From NCBI GenBank assembly GCA_013178295.1, contig JABLWW010000019.1, positions 1 through 64,000 of the forward strand: DNA of 64,000 nucleotides, written 5' to 3'. Origin of the DNA: Anaerolineae bacterium (GTDB lineage Bacteria > Chloroflexota > Anaerolineae > Anaerolineales > Anaerolineaceae). This document shows, piece after piece, positions 35,120 to 42,873 of the stretch. Within the stretch, counting starts at the first letter, position 1, and each line of letters opens with the position of its first letter. Both the position numbers and the translations under genes were made by a program. The notes below the pieces were generated by a model. The model had not been told where the DNA came from. It did no database searches and saw nothing but the letters and a program-made list of their open reading frames with translations.

Positions 35120-36067
35120 ATGGCCAACATGGATGGCAAAACAACCGCCGCACGGCGCGGCTGGAAGGACGATTTACTCATCACCCTGCGCGGCTTCTGC
35201 ATGGGAGCGGCGGATGTGGTGCCGGGCGTTTCTGGTGGGACGATGGCGTTTATTCTGGGGATTTACGACGAACTGCTGCACGCCATCCACGCTGTTGATC
35301 TGACGTTTGTGCGCCGTCTGGCAGCCCTGCGCTGGCGCGAGGCGTTTGCCGGGTTTCCGTGGCGCTTTTTGCTGGCACTGGGGACGGGGATTCTGCTGGC
35401 GGTCTTCACCCTGGCGGAGGGGTTGAGCTGGCTGCTGCACCATCACCCTGCGCTGGTGTGGGCGTTTTTCTTTGGGCTGGTGCTGGCTTCGATCTTCGTT
35501 GTGCGCCGCAAGGTGCAGCGCTGGCGTCCGGCGCTGGTGGCGCTGATGCTGGCAGCCGCCGTGGGAATGTTTGCGCTGATCGGCGCCGCCCCGCTGCAAA
35601 CCCCCGAGGCGCTGTGGTTTTACTTTCTCAGCGGGTTTGTGGCAGTGTGCGCCATGATCCTGCCGGGCATTTCGGGGGCGTTTATTCTGGTGCTGATGGG
35701 CAAATATACCGCTGTGCTGGATGCGGTGGTGCGTCTTGACGTGATCAGGCTGGCGGTGGTGGCGGCTGGCTGTGTGGCTGGGCTGATGAGCTTTGTGCGT
35801 CTGCTGCGCTATCTGCTGCGGCGCTGGCACGATGCCGTCATTGCCGCGCTGATGGGCATCATGCTCGGTTCGCTGCGCAAGGTGTGGCCATGGAAAGCCG
35901 CCCACCCCGCCGCGAGCGATGGCTGGGGGCACGAGACGCTGCTCCTGCCTGAGATGAGCGTCGAGGCAGGCGCTTCCATTGTGCTGATGCTGCTGGGGGC
36001 GCTGCTGGTGCTGACGATAGACCGCCTGGCAGCCCGCCGTGCCGCCCGCGGGCTTGGCGAGGTTTGA
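35120..36067 (+). CDS. DUF368 family membrane protein
   Basis: Protein of 315 residues with about eight membrane helices. The family hallmark lies at the N-terminus, GFCMGAADVVPGVSGGTMAF (residues 24-43), and is echoed at CAMILPGISGAFILVLMGKY (about 180-200), a two-fold internal repeat. LLGALLVLTIDRL closes the protein. Members of this family are linked to undecaprenyl-phosphate lipid carrier translocation. GGGAGA lies a few bases before the ATG. A second ATG nine bases on is also possible. Confidence 0.85.
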   Translation: MANMDGKTTAARRGWKDDLLITLRGFCMGAADVVPGVSGGTMAFILGIYDELLHAIHAVDLTFVRRLAALRWREAFAGFPWRFLLALGTGILLAVFTLAEGLSWLLHHHPALVWAFFFGLVLASIFVVRRKVQRWRPALVALMLAAAVGMFALIGAAPLQTPEALWFYFLSGFVAVCAMILPGISGAFILVLMGKYTAVLDAVVRLDVIRLAVVAAGCVAGLMSFVRLLRYLLRRWHDAVIAALMGIMLGSLRKVWPWKAAHPAASDGWGHETLLLPEMSVEAGASIVLMLLGALLVLTIDRLAARRAARGLGEV

Positions 36068-36262
36068 CCCCGCCCTGCGTGCCGCCCCTGCGGGCGTAGG
36101 ATTGTTTTCACCCATCTGACAAACCCCTCTCCAGCATTGGCCGGGGTTTAGGTTGTTTTGTCGTTTTTTAACCCCAGTGGCGGACCCATGTGTATGCCCA
36201 TACGGGGGTGCGTTGGGTTTCGCGCACGCAGTGGCGCAGAGCGAAGAGCGCTCAACCCAACC

Positions 36263-36345
36263 TACTTTGGGAGGGGGTATTGCCCTCCCCCGTCCCCTCC
36301 CTCTGGGAGAGGAGCATCTTGCGATGGGGCAAGCCCATCCTACGG
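36263..36345. repeat. GC-rich dispersed intergenic repeat, copy 1
   Basis: Contains GGGAGGGGGTATTGCCCTCC, then CCTCCCTCTGGGAGAGG and GATGGGGCAAGCCCATCC. These words recur at about 40.3, 52.6 and 59.8 kb. They form small hairpins. The surrounding 36068-36433 has no gene. Confidence 0.6.
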
Positions 36346-36388
36346 GTGATGGGAGTGGGCGCAATGCCTCAAAATTTCCTGGCGGATG

Positions 36389-36394
36389 TATAAT
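36389..36394 (+). promoter_or_regulatory. -10 element TATAAT
   Basis: TATAAT 40 bases before the lipoprotein ATG at 36434. Confidence 0.45.
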
Positions 36395-36433
36395 GATATT
36401 GTTTCCAACTTTTCAGGAGGGAGGCACATTCTT

Positions 36434-37471
36434 ATGCGCCCGCAACCATTTTTTGCCGTGTTTGTCCTTATTCTGGCTGCTCTGGCTTGCAGCCTGCCTT
36501 TTAGCGCGCCGCTCTCTTCCCCAAGCGCGTCTCCGCCGCCCGCCACAGACGCCGCGCCGACCAACCCACCCCCAGCCTTTCCCACCCCGACTGTCACCAC
36601 GCAAAGCCCGCCGCTGCTCAGCGAGACCGACGCCTGCAAGCTGTTCAGCGTAATGAAAGCCTGCAGTGTGCTTGGCGAGATGCCCAACCCGCCCGTGTCA
36701 AGCGCCTCGTCCGAGTATTCGGTCTGCCCCTTCTTCGCCAACAGCGGCAAAGGCATCTACGTGGCGGTTACCATCGGCGACCAGGCAAAAAAGAACTTTC
36801 TCAACGAGATCGCCCAGTACCAAAAGGGCTGCAGCGTGGGCTATTCAGGCGGCACGAACACCGCCACGCCCTTCCCGCCCGAAATTGAGGCGTTGATGAG
36901 CAAGCCGCTGCTGGAACTCTATCAGATGGACATCGCGCTTCAGCAAAAATGCGGGATGCAGATCGAACCCGTCCCCGAATTTGGACCAAACGCGTATGCC
37001 AGCGTCTCAAGCGGGATGTTCAACATGGGCACGGTGGTGATCATCGCAAATGAGAACGCCTATGCGTTCTCCTACGCCGACCCGGCGATGGATACAGCCC
37101 AGATGGTGGAGAAAGCCAAACAGGTGGTGCGGGCGGTCTTCCTGCCGGAGCCAGCCGCGTGCTCCGCCGCCCCGCAGGGCAGCCCGACTCAGCCCGCCGC
37201 TCCCACCTCTGCCAGCAGTGCCCCCACGTCCGTTCCCGCTGCGCCTACGCTGGTGCCGGGTGTTCCTACCACGGTGCCGGGTGCGCCTACGCCTGTCCCC
37301 GGCATCCCCACCCTGGTGCCTGGCGCTCCCACCCTGGTGCCTGGCGCGCCCACTCCGGTGCCGGGTGCGCCTACGCCTGTCCCCGGCATCCCCACCCCAG
37401 TGCCTGGCGCTCCCACCCTGGTGCCAGGTGCGCCCACTCCGGTGCCGGGCGTTCCCACGCCGGTTGGCTGA
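36434..37471 (+). CDS. lipoprotein with Pro-rich heptad tail
   Basis: Protein of 345 residues. Signal MRPQPFFAVFVLILAALAC ends at Cys19. After a Pro/Thr linker the globular part (residues about 60-245) has paired Cys (DACKLFSVMKACSVLG, EYSVCPFF, KGCSVGYSGG). The last 85 residues are repeats of a seven-residue unit, (G)APTPVPG/IPTLVPG, in 21-base DNA units from about 37240 to 37465. This gives an extended stalk at the C-terminus in addition to the N-terminal lipid anchor. GGAGGG lies about 11 bases before the ATG. Function unknown. Confidence 0.7.
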   Translation: MRPQPFFAVFVLILAALACSLPFSAPLSSPSASPPPATDAAPTNPPPAFPTPTVTTQSPPLLSETDACKLFSVMKACSVLGEMPNPPVSSASSEYSVCPFFANSGKGIYVAVTIGDQAKKNFLNEIAQYQKGCSVGYSGGTNTATPFPPEIEALMSKPLLELYQMDIALQQKCGMQIEPVPEFGPNAYASVSSGMFNMGTVVIIANENAYAFSYADPAMDTAQMVEKAKQVVRAVFLPEPAACSAAPQGSPTQPAAPTSASSAPTSVPAAPTLVPGVPTTVPGAPTPVPGIPTLVPGAPTLVPGAPTPVPGAPTPVPGIPTPVPGAPTLVPGAPTPVPGVPTPVG

Positions 37472-37570
37472 GGGGGAACGATCCTCACCCCATCGGCATT
37501 GGCGGGGTGAACCCCGCACAGAGTTTGTAGCTGGGGCTTGCCCCATCGGCTTTCTGTGGCGCAAAGGGAG

Positions 37571-37576
37571 TATAAT
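37571..37576 (+). promoter_or_regulatory. -10 of a leaderless promoter
   Basis: TATAAT followed by six bases and then the ATG at 37583, so transcription should start at or next to the start codon. Confidence 0.6.
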
Positions 37577-37582
37577 GAAACT

Positions 37583-37804
37583 ATGCTGAATGCGGATGAG
37601 GTCAAAGCCTGGCGGCGGCGCTGGCAGGCGCTGGAGGAACACCGCGCCGAGGAAGAGCGCGCTGCAGATGTGGAACTGCTCTGGCGGCGCTTGAACGCTG
37701 CCCGCGCTCTGGGTGTGTGGCTGGGTCTGGCGCAGCGCGATGCGGGCGAAAGCGGGGTGTTTGTGCGGTGGGCGCAGTTGAAGGACAAAGCCAGCCAGGG
37801 GTAG
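37583..37804 (+). CDS. small protein paired with nucleotidyltransferase
   Basis: Protein of 73 residues, charged and helical (MLNADEVKAWRRRWQALEEH, RAEEERAADVELLWRRLNAA). It begins seven bases after a TATAAT, with no ribosome site, so it is probably translated from a leaderless mRNA. It overlaps the downstream nucleotidyltransferase-like gene. Size, order and overlap suggest an antitoxin-type or partner protein, but this is inferred from arrangement only. Confidence 0.6.
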   Translation: MLNADEVKAWRRRWQALEEHRAEEERAADVELLWRRLNAARALGVWLGLAQRDAGESGVFVRWAQLKDKASQG

Positions 37805-38361
37805 AACCGTTTGCTGCCCCCCTGCAAGCGCTGAATGGGCTGATCGAGGCGCTGGGCGGGCGCGGGGTGATTGTGGGCGGCGTGGCTGCCAGTTTGCTGG
37901 GTGCGCCGCGCTTCACCGCCGATTTGGATGCCGTCGTTCTTCTGCAGGTGGAGGAGATCCCCCGCCTGATGCGCGTTGCTGCCCAGCACGGGCTGCAGGC
38001 GCGCATCCCTGACGCCGAGGAGTTTGCCCGTCAATACCGCATGGTGCTGCTGCGGCATGCCGCCAGCGGTGTGGACGTGGATGTTGCCCTTGGGATGCTG
38101 CCATTTGAGGAGGAGATGATCGCCCGCAGCCAGGAGGTGGCAGTGGGCGGGCTGCGGCTGCGTCTGCCCACGCCCGAAGACTTGGTGGTGATGAAAGCCG
38201 TGGCGCACCGCCCCAAAGACCTGACGGACATCCGCACTGTGGTTGCCAGATATCCCCATCTCGACCGGCGGCGGGTGGAATATTGGGTGCGGCAGTTTGC
38301 CGATGCGCTCGATCAGCCGCAGCTTTGGGAGGAGATTGCCCCGCTGATCAACGCCGATTGA
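37768..38361 (+). CDS. nucleotidyltransferase (AbiEii/DUF6036-like)
   Basis: About 197 residues from a GTG at 37768; an alternative GTG exists at 37717. The core RGVIVGGVAASLLGAPRFTA, then DLDAVVLL, holds the GG...S and D-x-D elements of minimal nucleotidyltransferases, with a third acidic residue in SGVDVDVAL. LRLPTPEDLVVMKAVAHRPK and DLTDIRTVVARYP are typical of the AbiEii/DUF6036 toxin-like group. It follows a small overlapping gene, so the pair resembles a type II or type IV toxin-antitoxin unit. The exact start is uncertain. Confidence 0.7.
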   Translation: MGAVEGQSQPGVEPFAAPLQALNGLIEALGGRGVIVGGVAASLLGAPRFTADLDAVVLLQVEEIPRLMRVAAQHGLQARIPDAEEFARQYRMVLLRHAASGVDVDVALGMLPFEEEMIARSQEVAVGGLRLRLPTPEDLVVMKAVAHRPKDLTDIRTVVARYPHLDRRRVEYWVRQFADALDQPQLWEEIAPLINAD

Positions 38362-38455
38362 CGTCTGGGCGCGGGCAGGGCTTATCCGTGCATGTGCAGA
38401 CATCGGCATCAGCGGATGTCCTCTGCCTCGTCTGTGCTCTGTGGATCATCCCCCG

Positions 38456-38476
38456 TTTCTTAAGCTTTCCTTAAGC
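38456..38476 (+). promoter_or_regulatory. 11-base direct repeat, response-regulator-like box
   Basis: TTTCTTAAGC and TTCCTTAAGC repeat with an 11-base period, about 100 bases before the HtrA ATG. The spacing is typical of OmpR-family regulators binding head-to-tail. Confidence 0.5.
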
Positions 38477-38573
38477 ATGACATGAGGCGCGCATAAGGAC
38501 AGACCACCCGCGCTTGTGCTATCCTATTCAGCGAGAGAAAAAGACCATTTCACCACATCAAAGGAGGTGTGCA

Positions 38574-40250
38574 ATGAAAAAGAAATTGTTTTTGCTGCAT
38601 GGTGTTCTTATCCTCTCGCTGATTTTGAGCGGCTGCGGTGTGCTGCCGCAGGCGCTGGGGATAGCGAAGAGCTATTTGGGACAGCAGAACGCGCTCCCCG
38701 GCGGACCGACACCGCTGGCACAGCAGCCAACCCCCGCTGCCACGCAGTCGCCGCCGCTGCTGCCGCCCGCCTCTTCTGGCAGCGCTCTGGCAGCCCTGCA
38801 GGGCACGCTGGAGAGCATCTACGAAGTGGTCAGCCCGTCGGTGGTCAACATTCAGGTGATCATCCGTCAGGAGACGCCCGCCATCCAGCTGCCGCAGATG
38901 CCCTTTGGCTTTGGCTTCCCCTTCTTTGAGGAGACGCCATCCCAGCCGCGCCAGCAGATGGCAGAGGGTTCGGGGTTTGTATGGGATACGGATGGGCACA
39001 TTGTAACCAACAACCACGTGGTCGAAGGCGCCGACAGCATCCAGGTGACCTTTGCCGATGGGCGCATCTATGACGCCGAACTGGTGGGCAACGACCCGGA
39101 TGCCGACCTGGCGGTGATCAAGATTGACGCCCCCGCCGACAGCCTTCAGCCGCTGGCGCTTGCCGATTCGGATACGGTCAAGGTGGGGCAGCTGGCAGTC
39201 GCCATTGGTAACCCGTTTGGGCTTTCGGGGACGATGACGGTGGGCTTTATCAGCGCGCTGGGGCGCTCGCTGGAGGTGGGCGACCGCACGGGCAGCGGGG
39301 TCAGCTATACCATCCCCGACATCATCCAGACCGATGCCCCCATCAACCCCGGCAACTCCGGCGGTGTGCTGGTGAATGAGCGCGGGCAGGTGATCGGCGT
39401 GCCCACGGCAATCGAATCGCCGGTGCGCGCCAACGCTGGCATCGGTTTTGCCATCCCTTCCAACATTGTCCAGCGTGTGGTGCCGGTGCTGATCGAGAAA
39501 GGTTTCTTTGAGCACGCCTGGCTGGGCATCAGCGGCACCACCCTGACCCCGACCCTGGCAAAAGCCATGGATCTGGATGAAAACCAGCGCGGTGTGCTGG
39601 TAATTGAAGTGACCCCCAACAGCCCAGCCGATAAAGCCGGTTTGCGCGGCAGCGACCGCCAGAAGACCATCAACGGGCAGGAGGTGCGCATCGGCGGGGA
39701 TGTCATCCTTGCCATCGAGGGTGAACCGCTGCAGCGCTTTGACGATCTGGTCAGCTACCTGTTCCGCAAGGGTGAAGCCGGGCAAAGCGTTGCGCTCAAG
39801 ATTCTGCGCGACGGCAGGGAAAAAACCGTGCAGGTGGAACTGGCTGCCCGTCCGGGCACACAGCAGAAAGAACCCAATCAGAGCCGTGTCAGTGGGCGGG
39901 TGTGGATTGGCTTTCAGGGCGTTGACCTGACACCCGAACTGGCACAGGCGATGGGACTGGAGAAAGATCAGCGCGGTGTGCTGGTGCAGCGTGTGATGCA
40001 GGACAGCCCAGCCGATAAAGCCGGTTTGCGCGGCAGCTTCAAGCCGCTGACGGTGGACGGTAGGGAGGTGCTCATTGGCGGAGATGTGATTGTCGCTGTC
40101 AATGGCGAGGATGTTGCCTCAATGAAAGACCTGAAAGCTGCCATCGGTGAGGCGCAGGCGGGGGATGTGGTCAAGCTCAGCCTGCTGCGTGAAGGCGAAA
40201 GGCTGGAGATAGAGATCACGCTGGAAGAAACGCCGACGGCACAGCCGTAA
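38574..40250 (+). CDS. HtrA/DegP-like serine protease lipoprotein with two PDZ domains
   Basis: Protein of 558 residues with AAGGAGGT before the ATG. Signal MKKKLFLLHGVLILSLILSGC ends at Cys21, so it is probably lipid-anchored outside the membrane. The protease domain (residues about 85-320) has His in TNNHVVEGAD, Asp in DPDADLAVIKID and Ser in NPGNSGGVLVNERG. Two PDZ domains follow (starting near 325 and 455). They share the near-identical segment RGVLV...SPADKAGLRGS and bind exposed C-termini of substrates. The catalytic triad is intact. It is expected to handle misfolded envelope proteins. Confidence 0.93.
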   Translation: MKKKLFLLHGVLILSLILSGCGVLPQALGIAKSYLGQQNALPGGPTPLAQQPTPAATQSPPLLPPASSGSALAALQGTLESIYEVVSPSVVNIQVIIRQETPAIQLPQMPFGFGFPFFEETPSQPRQQMAEGSGFVWDTDGHIVTNNHVVEGADSIQVTFADGRIYDAELVGNDPDADLAVIKIDAPADSLQPLALADSDTVKVGQLAVAIGNPFGLSGTMTVGFISALGRSLEVGDRTGSGVSYTIPDIIQTDAPINPGNSGGVLVNERGQVIGVPTAIESPVRANAGIGFAIPSNIVQRVVPVLIEKGFFEHAWLGISGTTLTPTLAKAMDLDENQRGVLVIEVTPNSPADKAGLRGSDRQKTINGQEVRIGGDVILAIEGEPLQRFDDLVSYLFRKGEAGQSVALKILRDGREKTVQVELAARPGTQQKEPNQSRVSGRVWIGFQGVDLTPELAQAMGLEKDQRGVLVQRVMQDSPADKAGLRGSFKPLTVDGREVLIGGDVIVAVNGEDVASMKDLKAAIGEAQAGDVVKLSLLREGERLEIEITLEETPTAQP

Positions 40251-40298
40251 CTGCGTATAGATAGAGATAAAGTGAGACCCTCCCCTGATTCTCCCCTC

Positions 40299-40391
40299 CC
40301 TCTGGGAGGGGTTGGGGGAGGGCAGTTTCCCTCTGGGAGGGGTTGGGGGAGGGCAGTTTCCCTCTGGGAGGGGTTAGGGGAGGGTGAACCC
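40299..40391. repeat. 31-base tandem repeat, three copies (dispersed repeat copy 2)
   Basis: TCTGGGAGGGGTTGGGGGAG plus GGCAGTTTCCC, starting at 40301, 40332 and 40363. The rest of 40251-40520 has GGGGCAAGCCCC-type hairpin words shared with the other intergenic repeats. No gene here. Confidence 0.65.
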
Positions 40392-40520
40392 CGCCCGAAA
40401 CCCAACACCATGCCGACATGCCGGGGTGGGGTCAGCCCCCACCCCTTTTAGCTCCCTGCGGGTGTGCTGCGCGAGGGGAGGGGGGTGTCTTGCAATGGGG
40501 CAAGCCCCATCCTATCTGCA

Positions 40521-41990
40521 TCAGCGCCGCATCTGCTCGAGCACGCGGCGCACAATCTCCTGAATGGCTTGCTCTTCGGGGATGCCCATCCGCGGCTGGC
40601 TGTCGGTGCTGCCGGGCATGGCGGCTTCGGGGGGCGGGGGCGTGGTGGGATACGCCAGCCGTTTGACGCTGTACATGTGGTGGACGGTGATGTTGTCGCC
40701 AGTGATGGAACCGCCCACCCCGCCTGCGCCCAGTGTCATCGAGGGCATCAGCCCGGTGGTCATGCCGGTTGCCCCCAGCGTGCCCCAGGTGTTGACCAAA
40801 ATGCGGTGGACGGGTTTCTCCAGCCCAAATTGCAGGATCACACCTTCATCCTGGGCGTGGATGACCAGCGAGTGCCCGCGCCCGCCGTATTGGATCAGTT
40901 CGATGCAGCGCTCGCAGCCTGCCTGCCAGCCGTCGGCTTCATACCAGCCCAGCACGGTAGTCAGCTTTTCGCCGGAGAGCGGCTCGCTGCGCCCCACGCT
41001 GTTGAGCTTTGCCACCAGGATGCGCGCCGTTTCGGGCACCTGGATATTTGCCATCTGTGCCAGCTGCTGCGGGCTTTTGCCCACTGTTTTGGGGTTGATC
41101 AGCGGACCGGGGGTGAACAGCAGACGGGCAATCGCCTGCTTCTGTGCTTCGTCCAGAAAATATGCCCCGCGCGCCTGCATCAGTTCCTGCAGACGGGCGG
41201 CAATTGGGCGGTCGGCAACCACCGCCTGCTCGGTGGCGCAGATCACCGAATGGTCAAAGGCTTTGGAGGCGACAATATCGCTGGCGGCTTGCTCCAGGTT
41301 TGCCGAGCGGTCAACATACACCGGCACATTGCCCGGCCCGACGCCGTAAGCGGGCTTGCCCACCGAGTGCGCCGCCCGCACCATTTCCTCGCCGCCGGTT
41401 GCCAGAATGAGGGCGGTGTACTTGTGGCGCATCAGTTCGTTGGTGCCTGACAGATGGATGTTGGACATACATGCCACCAGCCCGGCGGGCATTCCGGCTT
41501 TTTGCCCGGCTTCCGCCATCACCCGCGCCGCTTCGAGCGAGCATTTTGCCGCCGCCGGGTGTGGGGCAATGACGATGGCGTTGCGCGCCTTGACCGAGAT
41601 CAGCACCTTGAAGAACACGGTGGAGGTGGGGTTGGTGCTGGGGGTCAGCGCCGCTACCACGCCCATTGGCCAGGCGATATCCACCAGCTGGCGCTGCGGG
41701 TCGCGGTGGATGACGCCCACGCTGGGCACGTCTTTGATCGAATCCCACAGCACCTGTGTTGCCAGCAGGTTTTTCAGCCGTTTGTGCTCGGGAACGCCGT
41801 AACCGGTCTCTTCGCACGCCATCCTGCCCAGCCGTTCGGCAGCTGCGGCGCCCGCTTCGGCCATGGCGGCGCAGATGCGGTCAACTTCGGCTTGCGTGGC
41901 GTGCATAAACTGCTGCTGCGCCTCGCGTGCCGCGCACACCAGGCGGCGCGCTTCCTGCATGGATTGAAGATCAAGGTCAAAATCGCTCAT
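40521..41990 (-). CDS. eutE: acetylating aldehyde dehydrogenase, EutE/PduP-like
   Basis: Protein of 489 residues with AGGAGG before the ATG. Catalytic Cys is in FDHSVICATEQAVV (about residue 253). NAIVIAPHPAAAKC and AYGVGPGNVPVYVD are CoA- and NAD-binding landmarks. It converts acetaldehyde (or propionaldehyde) and CoA to acyl-CoA. The C-terminus has a Pro-rich linker (PTTPPPPEAAMPG) and then a short amphipathic helix, IPEEQAIQEIVRRVLEQMRR. This is the form of an encapsulation peptide that targets enzymes to bacterial microcompartments. It overlaps eutJ by ATGA. No shell protein is seen in the window. Confidence 0.85.
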   Translation of the reverse strand: MSDFDLDLQSMQEARRLVCAAREAQQQFMHATQAEVDRICAAMAEAGAAAAERLGRMACEETGYGVPEHKRLKNLLATQVLWDSIKDVPSVGVIHRDPQRQLVDIAWPMGVVAALTPSTNPTSTVFFKVLISVKARNAIVIAPHPAAAKCSLEAARVMAEAGQKAGMPAGLVACMSNIHLSGTNELMRHKYTALILATGGEEMVRAAHSVGKPAYGVGPGNVPVYVDRSANLEQAASDIVASKAFDHSVICATEQAVVADRPIAARLQELMQARGAYFLDEAQKQAIARLLFTPGPLINPKTVGKSPQQLAQMANIQVPETARILVAKLNSVGRSEPLSGEKLTTVLGWYEADGWQAGCERCIELIQYGGRGHSLVIHAQDEGVILQFGLEKPVHRILVNTWGTLGATGMTTGLMPSMTLGAGGVGGSITGDNITVHHMYSVKRLAYPTTPPPPEAAMPGSTDSQPRMGIPEEQAIQEIVRRVLEQMRR

Positions 41991-42820
41991 TGTGCCTCCT
42001 GTGCGGCGTGCATGGCAATCCCCAAGGGGGTGATGAACAGCGGCTTGCCGGGCACACACGCCGCAATACCGGTATATTCCTCCACCACCTGCGCCATGCC
42101 GGGGTAGGCGCAGGCGCCGCCCACCAGGTAGATGCGCTGCACCTCTTTGCCCTGCACATGACGGCGGATGATTTCTGCCACCTTTTCCATCACTGGGCGC
42201 ACCAGCGGGAAGAGTTCCTTTTGCCGCGCCGGGTCGGTTTTCAGCCGCTCGGCTTCTTCAAAGGGGATGTTCTTTGCCCCGGCGATGACCAGCGAAAAGT
42301 GCGTCCCGCCGGTGGGTTCATCGGCAGTGTATACCACCCTGCCGTTGTGGATGACGGCGATGCCGGTGGTGCCGCCGCCCACATCGGCAATGGCGCCCTC
42401 CTTCACCTGGAGGACGTTGTTGGCGGCGCTGGGTTCGTCCACATAGCCCACACACTCCAGCCCGGCGGCTTCGAGCACATAGCCGGTGGCGCGCACCTCT
42501 GCCAGCGGGACGCCGGGCGGGTAGGCGGTGGCGGCCCGCGTCAGTTCATGCCCCAGCTGCTGCTCGACCTGTGCCTTGAGCGTTTTGACCAGCTCCACCG
42601 CTCCGCCAAAATCCACCACCAGCCCGTCGCGCACCACCTGTGCAAAGCGGTAAGCCGCGCCGATGGGGGTTTGTGTGCTGTCCAGCGCAATCAGCACGGT
42701 GTAGGCGGTGCCCAGGTCAACGCCGACATGCACGCCGCCGTCCCCGCGCCCGTTGGCAGGCGCGTTGGGCGCCATGACGGCATCCAAACGGGCAAGCAGT
42801 TGGTCAAGCTGTGGGTTCAT
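41987..42820 (-). CDS. eutJ: EutJ-like actin-fold chaperone protein
   Basis: Protein of 277 residues. The actin/HSP70-type nucleotide-binding motifs are HVGVDLGTAYTVLIALD (residues 30-46), GAIADVGGGTTGIAVI (about 143-158) and RIYLVGGACAYPGMAQVVEE (about 230-249). These match EutJ from ethanolamine utilisation loci, a putative chaperone or reactivase. It is translationally coupled to eutE. The rest of an ethanolamine or propanediol pathway is absent here. Confidence 0.85.
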   Translation of the reverse strand: MNPQLDQLLARLDAVMAPNAPANGRGDGGVHVGVDLGTAYTVLIALDSTQTPIGAAYRFAQVVRDGLVVDFGGAVELVKTLKAQVEQQLGHELTRAATAYPPGVPLAEVRATGYVLEAAGLECVGYVDEPSAANNVLQVKEGAIADVGGGTTGIAVIHNGRVVYTADEPTGGTHFSLVIAGAKNIPFEEAERLKTDPARQKELFPLVRPVMEKVAEIIRRHVQGKEVQRIYLVGGACAYPGMAQVVEEYTGIAACVPGKPLFITPLGIAMHAAQEAQ

Positions 42821-42873
42821 TGGCAGACTTCACCTGCGGGTGAATTATAGCAGAAGAATCCCTGCCGCGCCGT

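Noticed and set aside
40299-40391. Regular 31-base repeats as a CRISPR array
   Set aside because: The units are directly adjacent with no unique spacers, and no cas gene is present.
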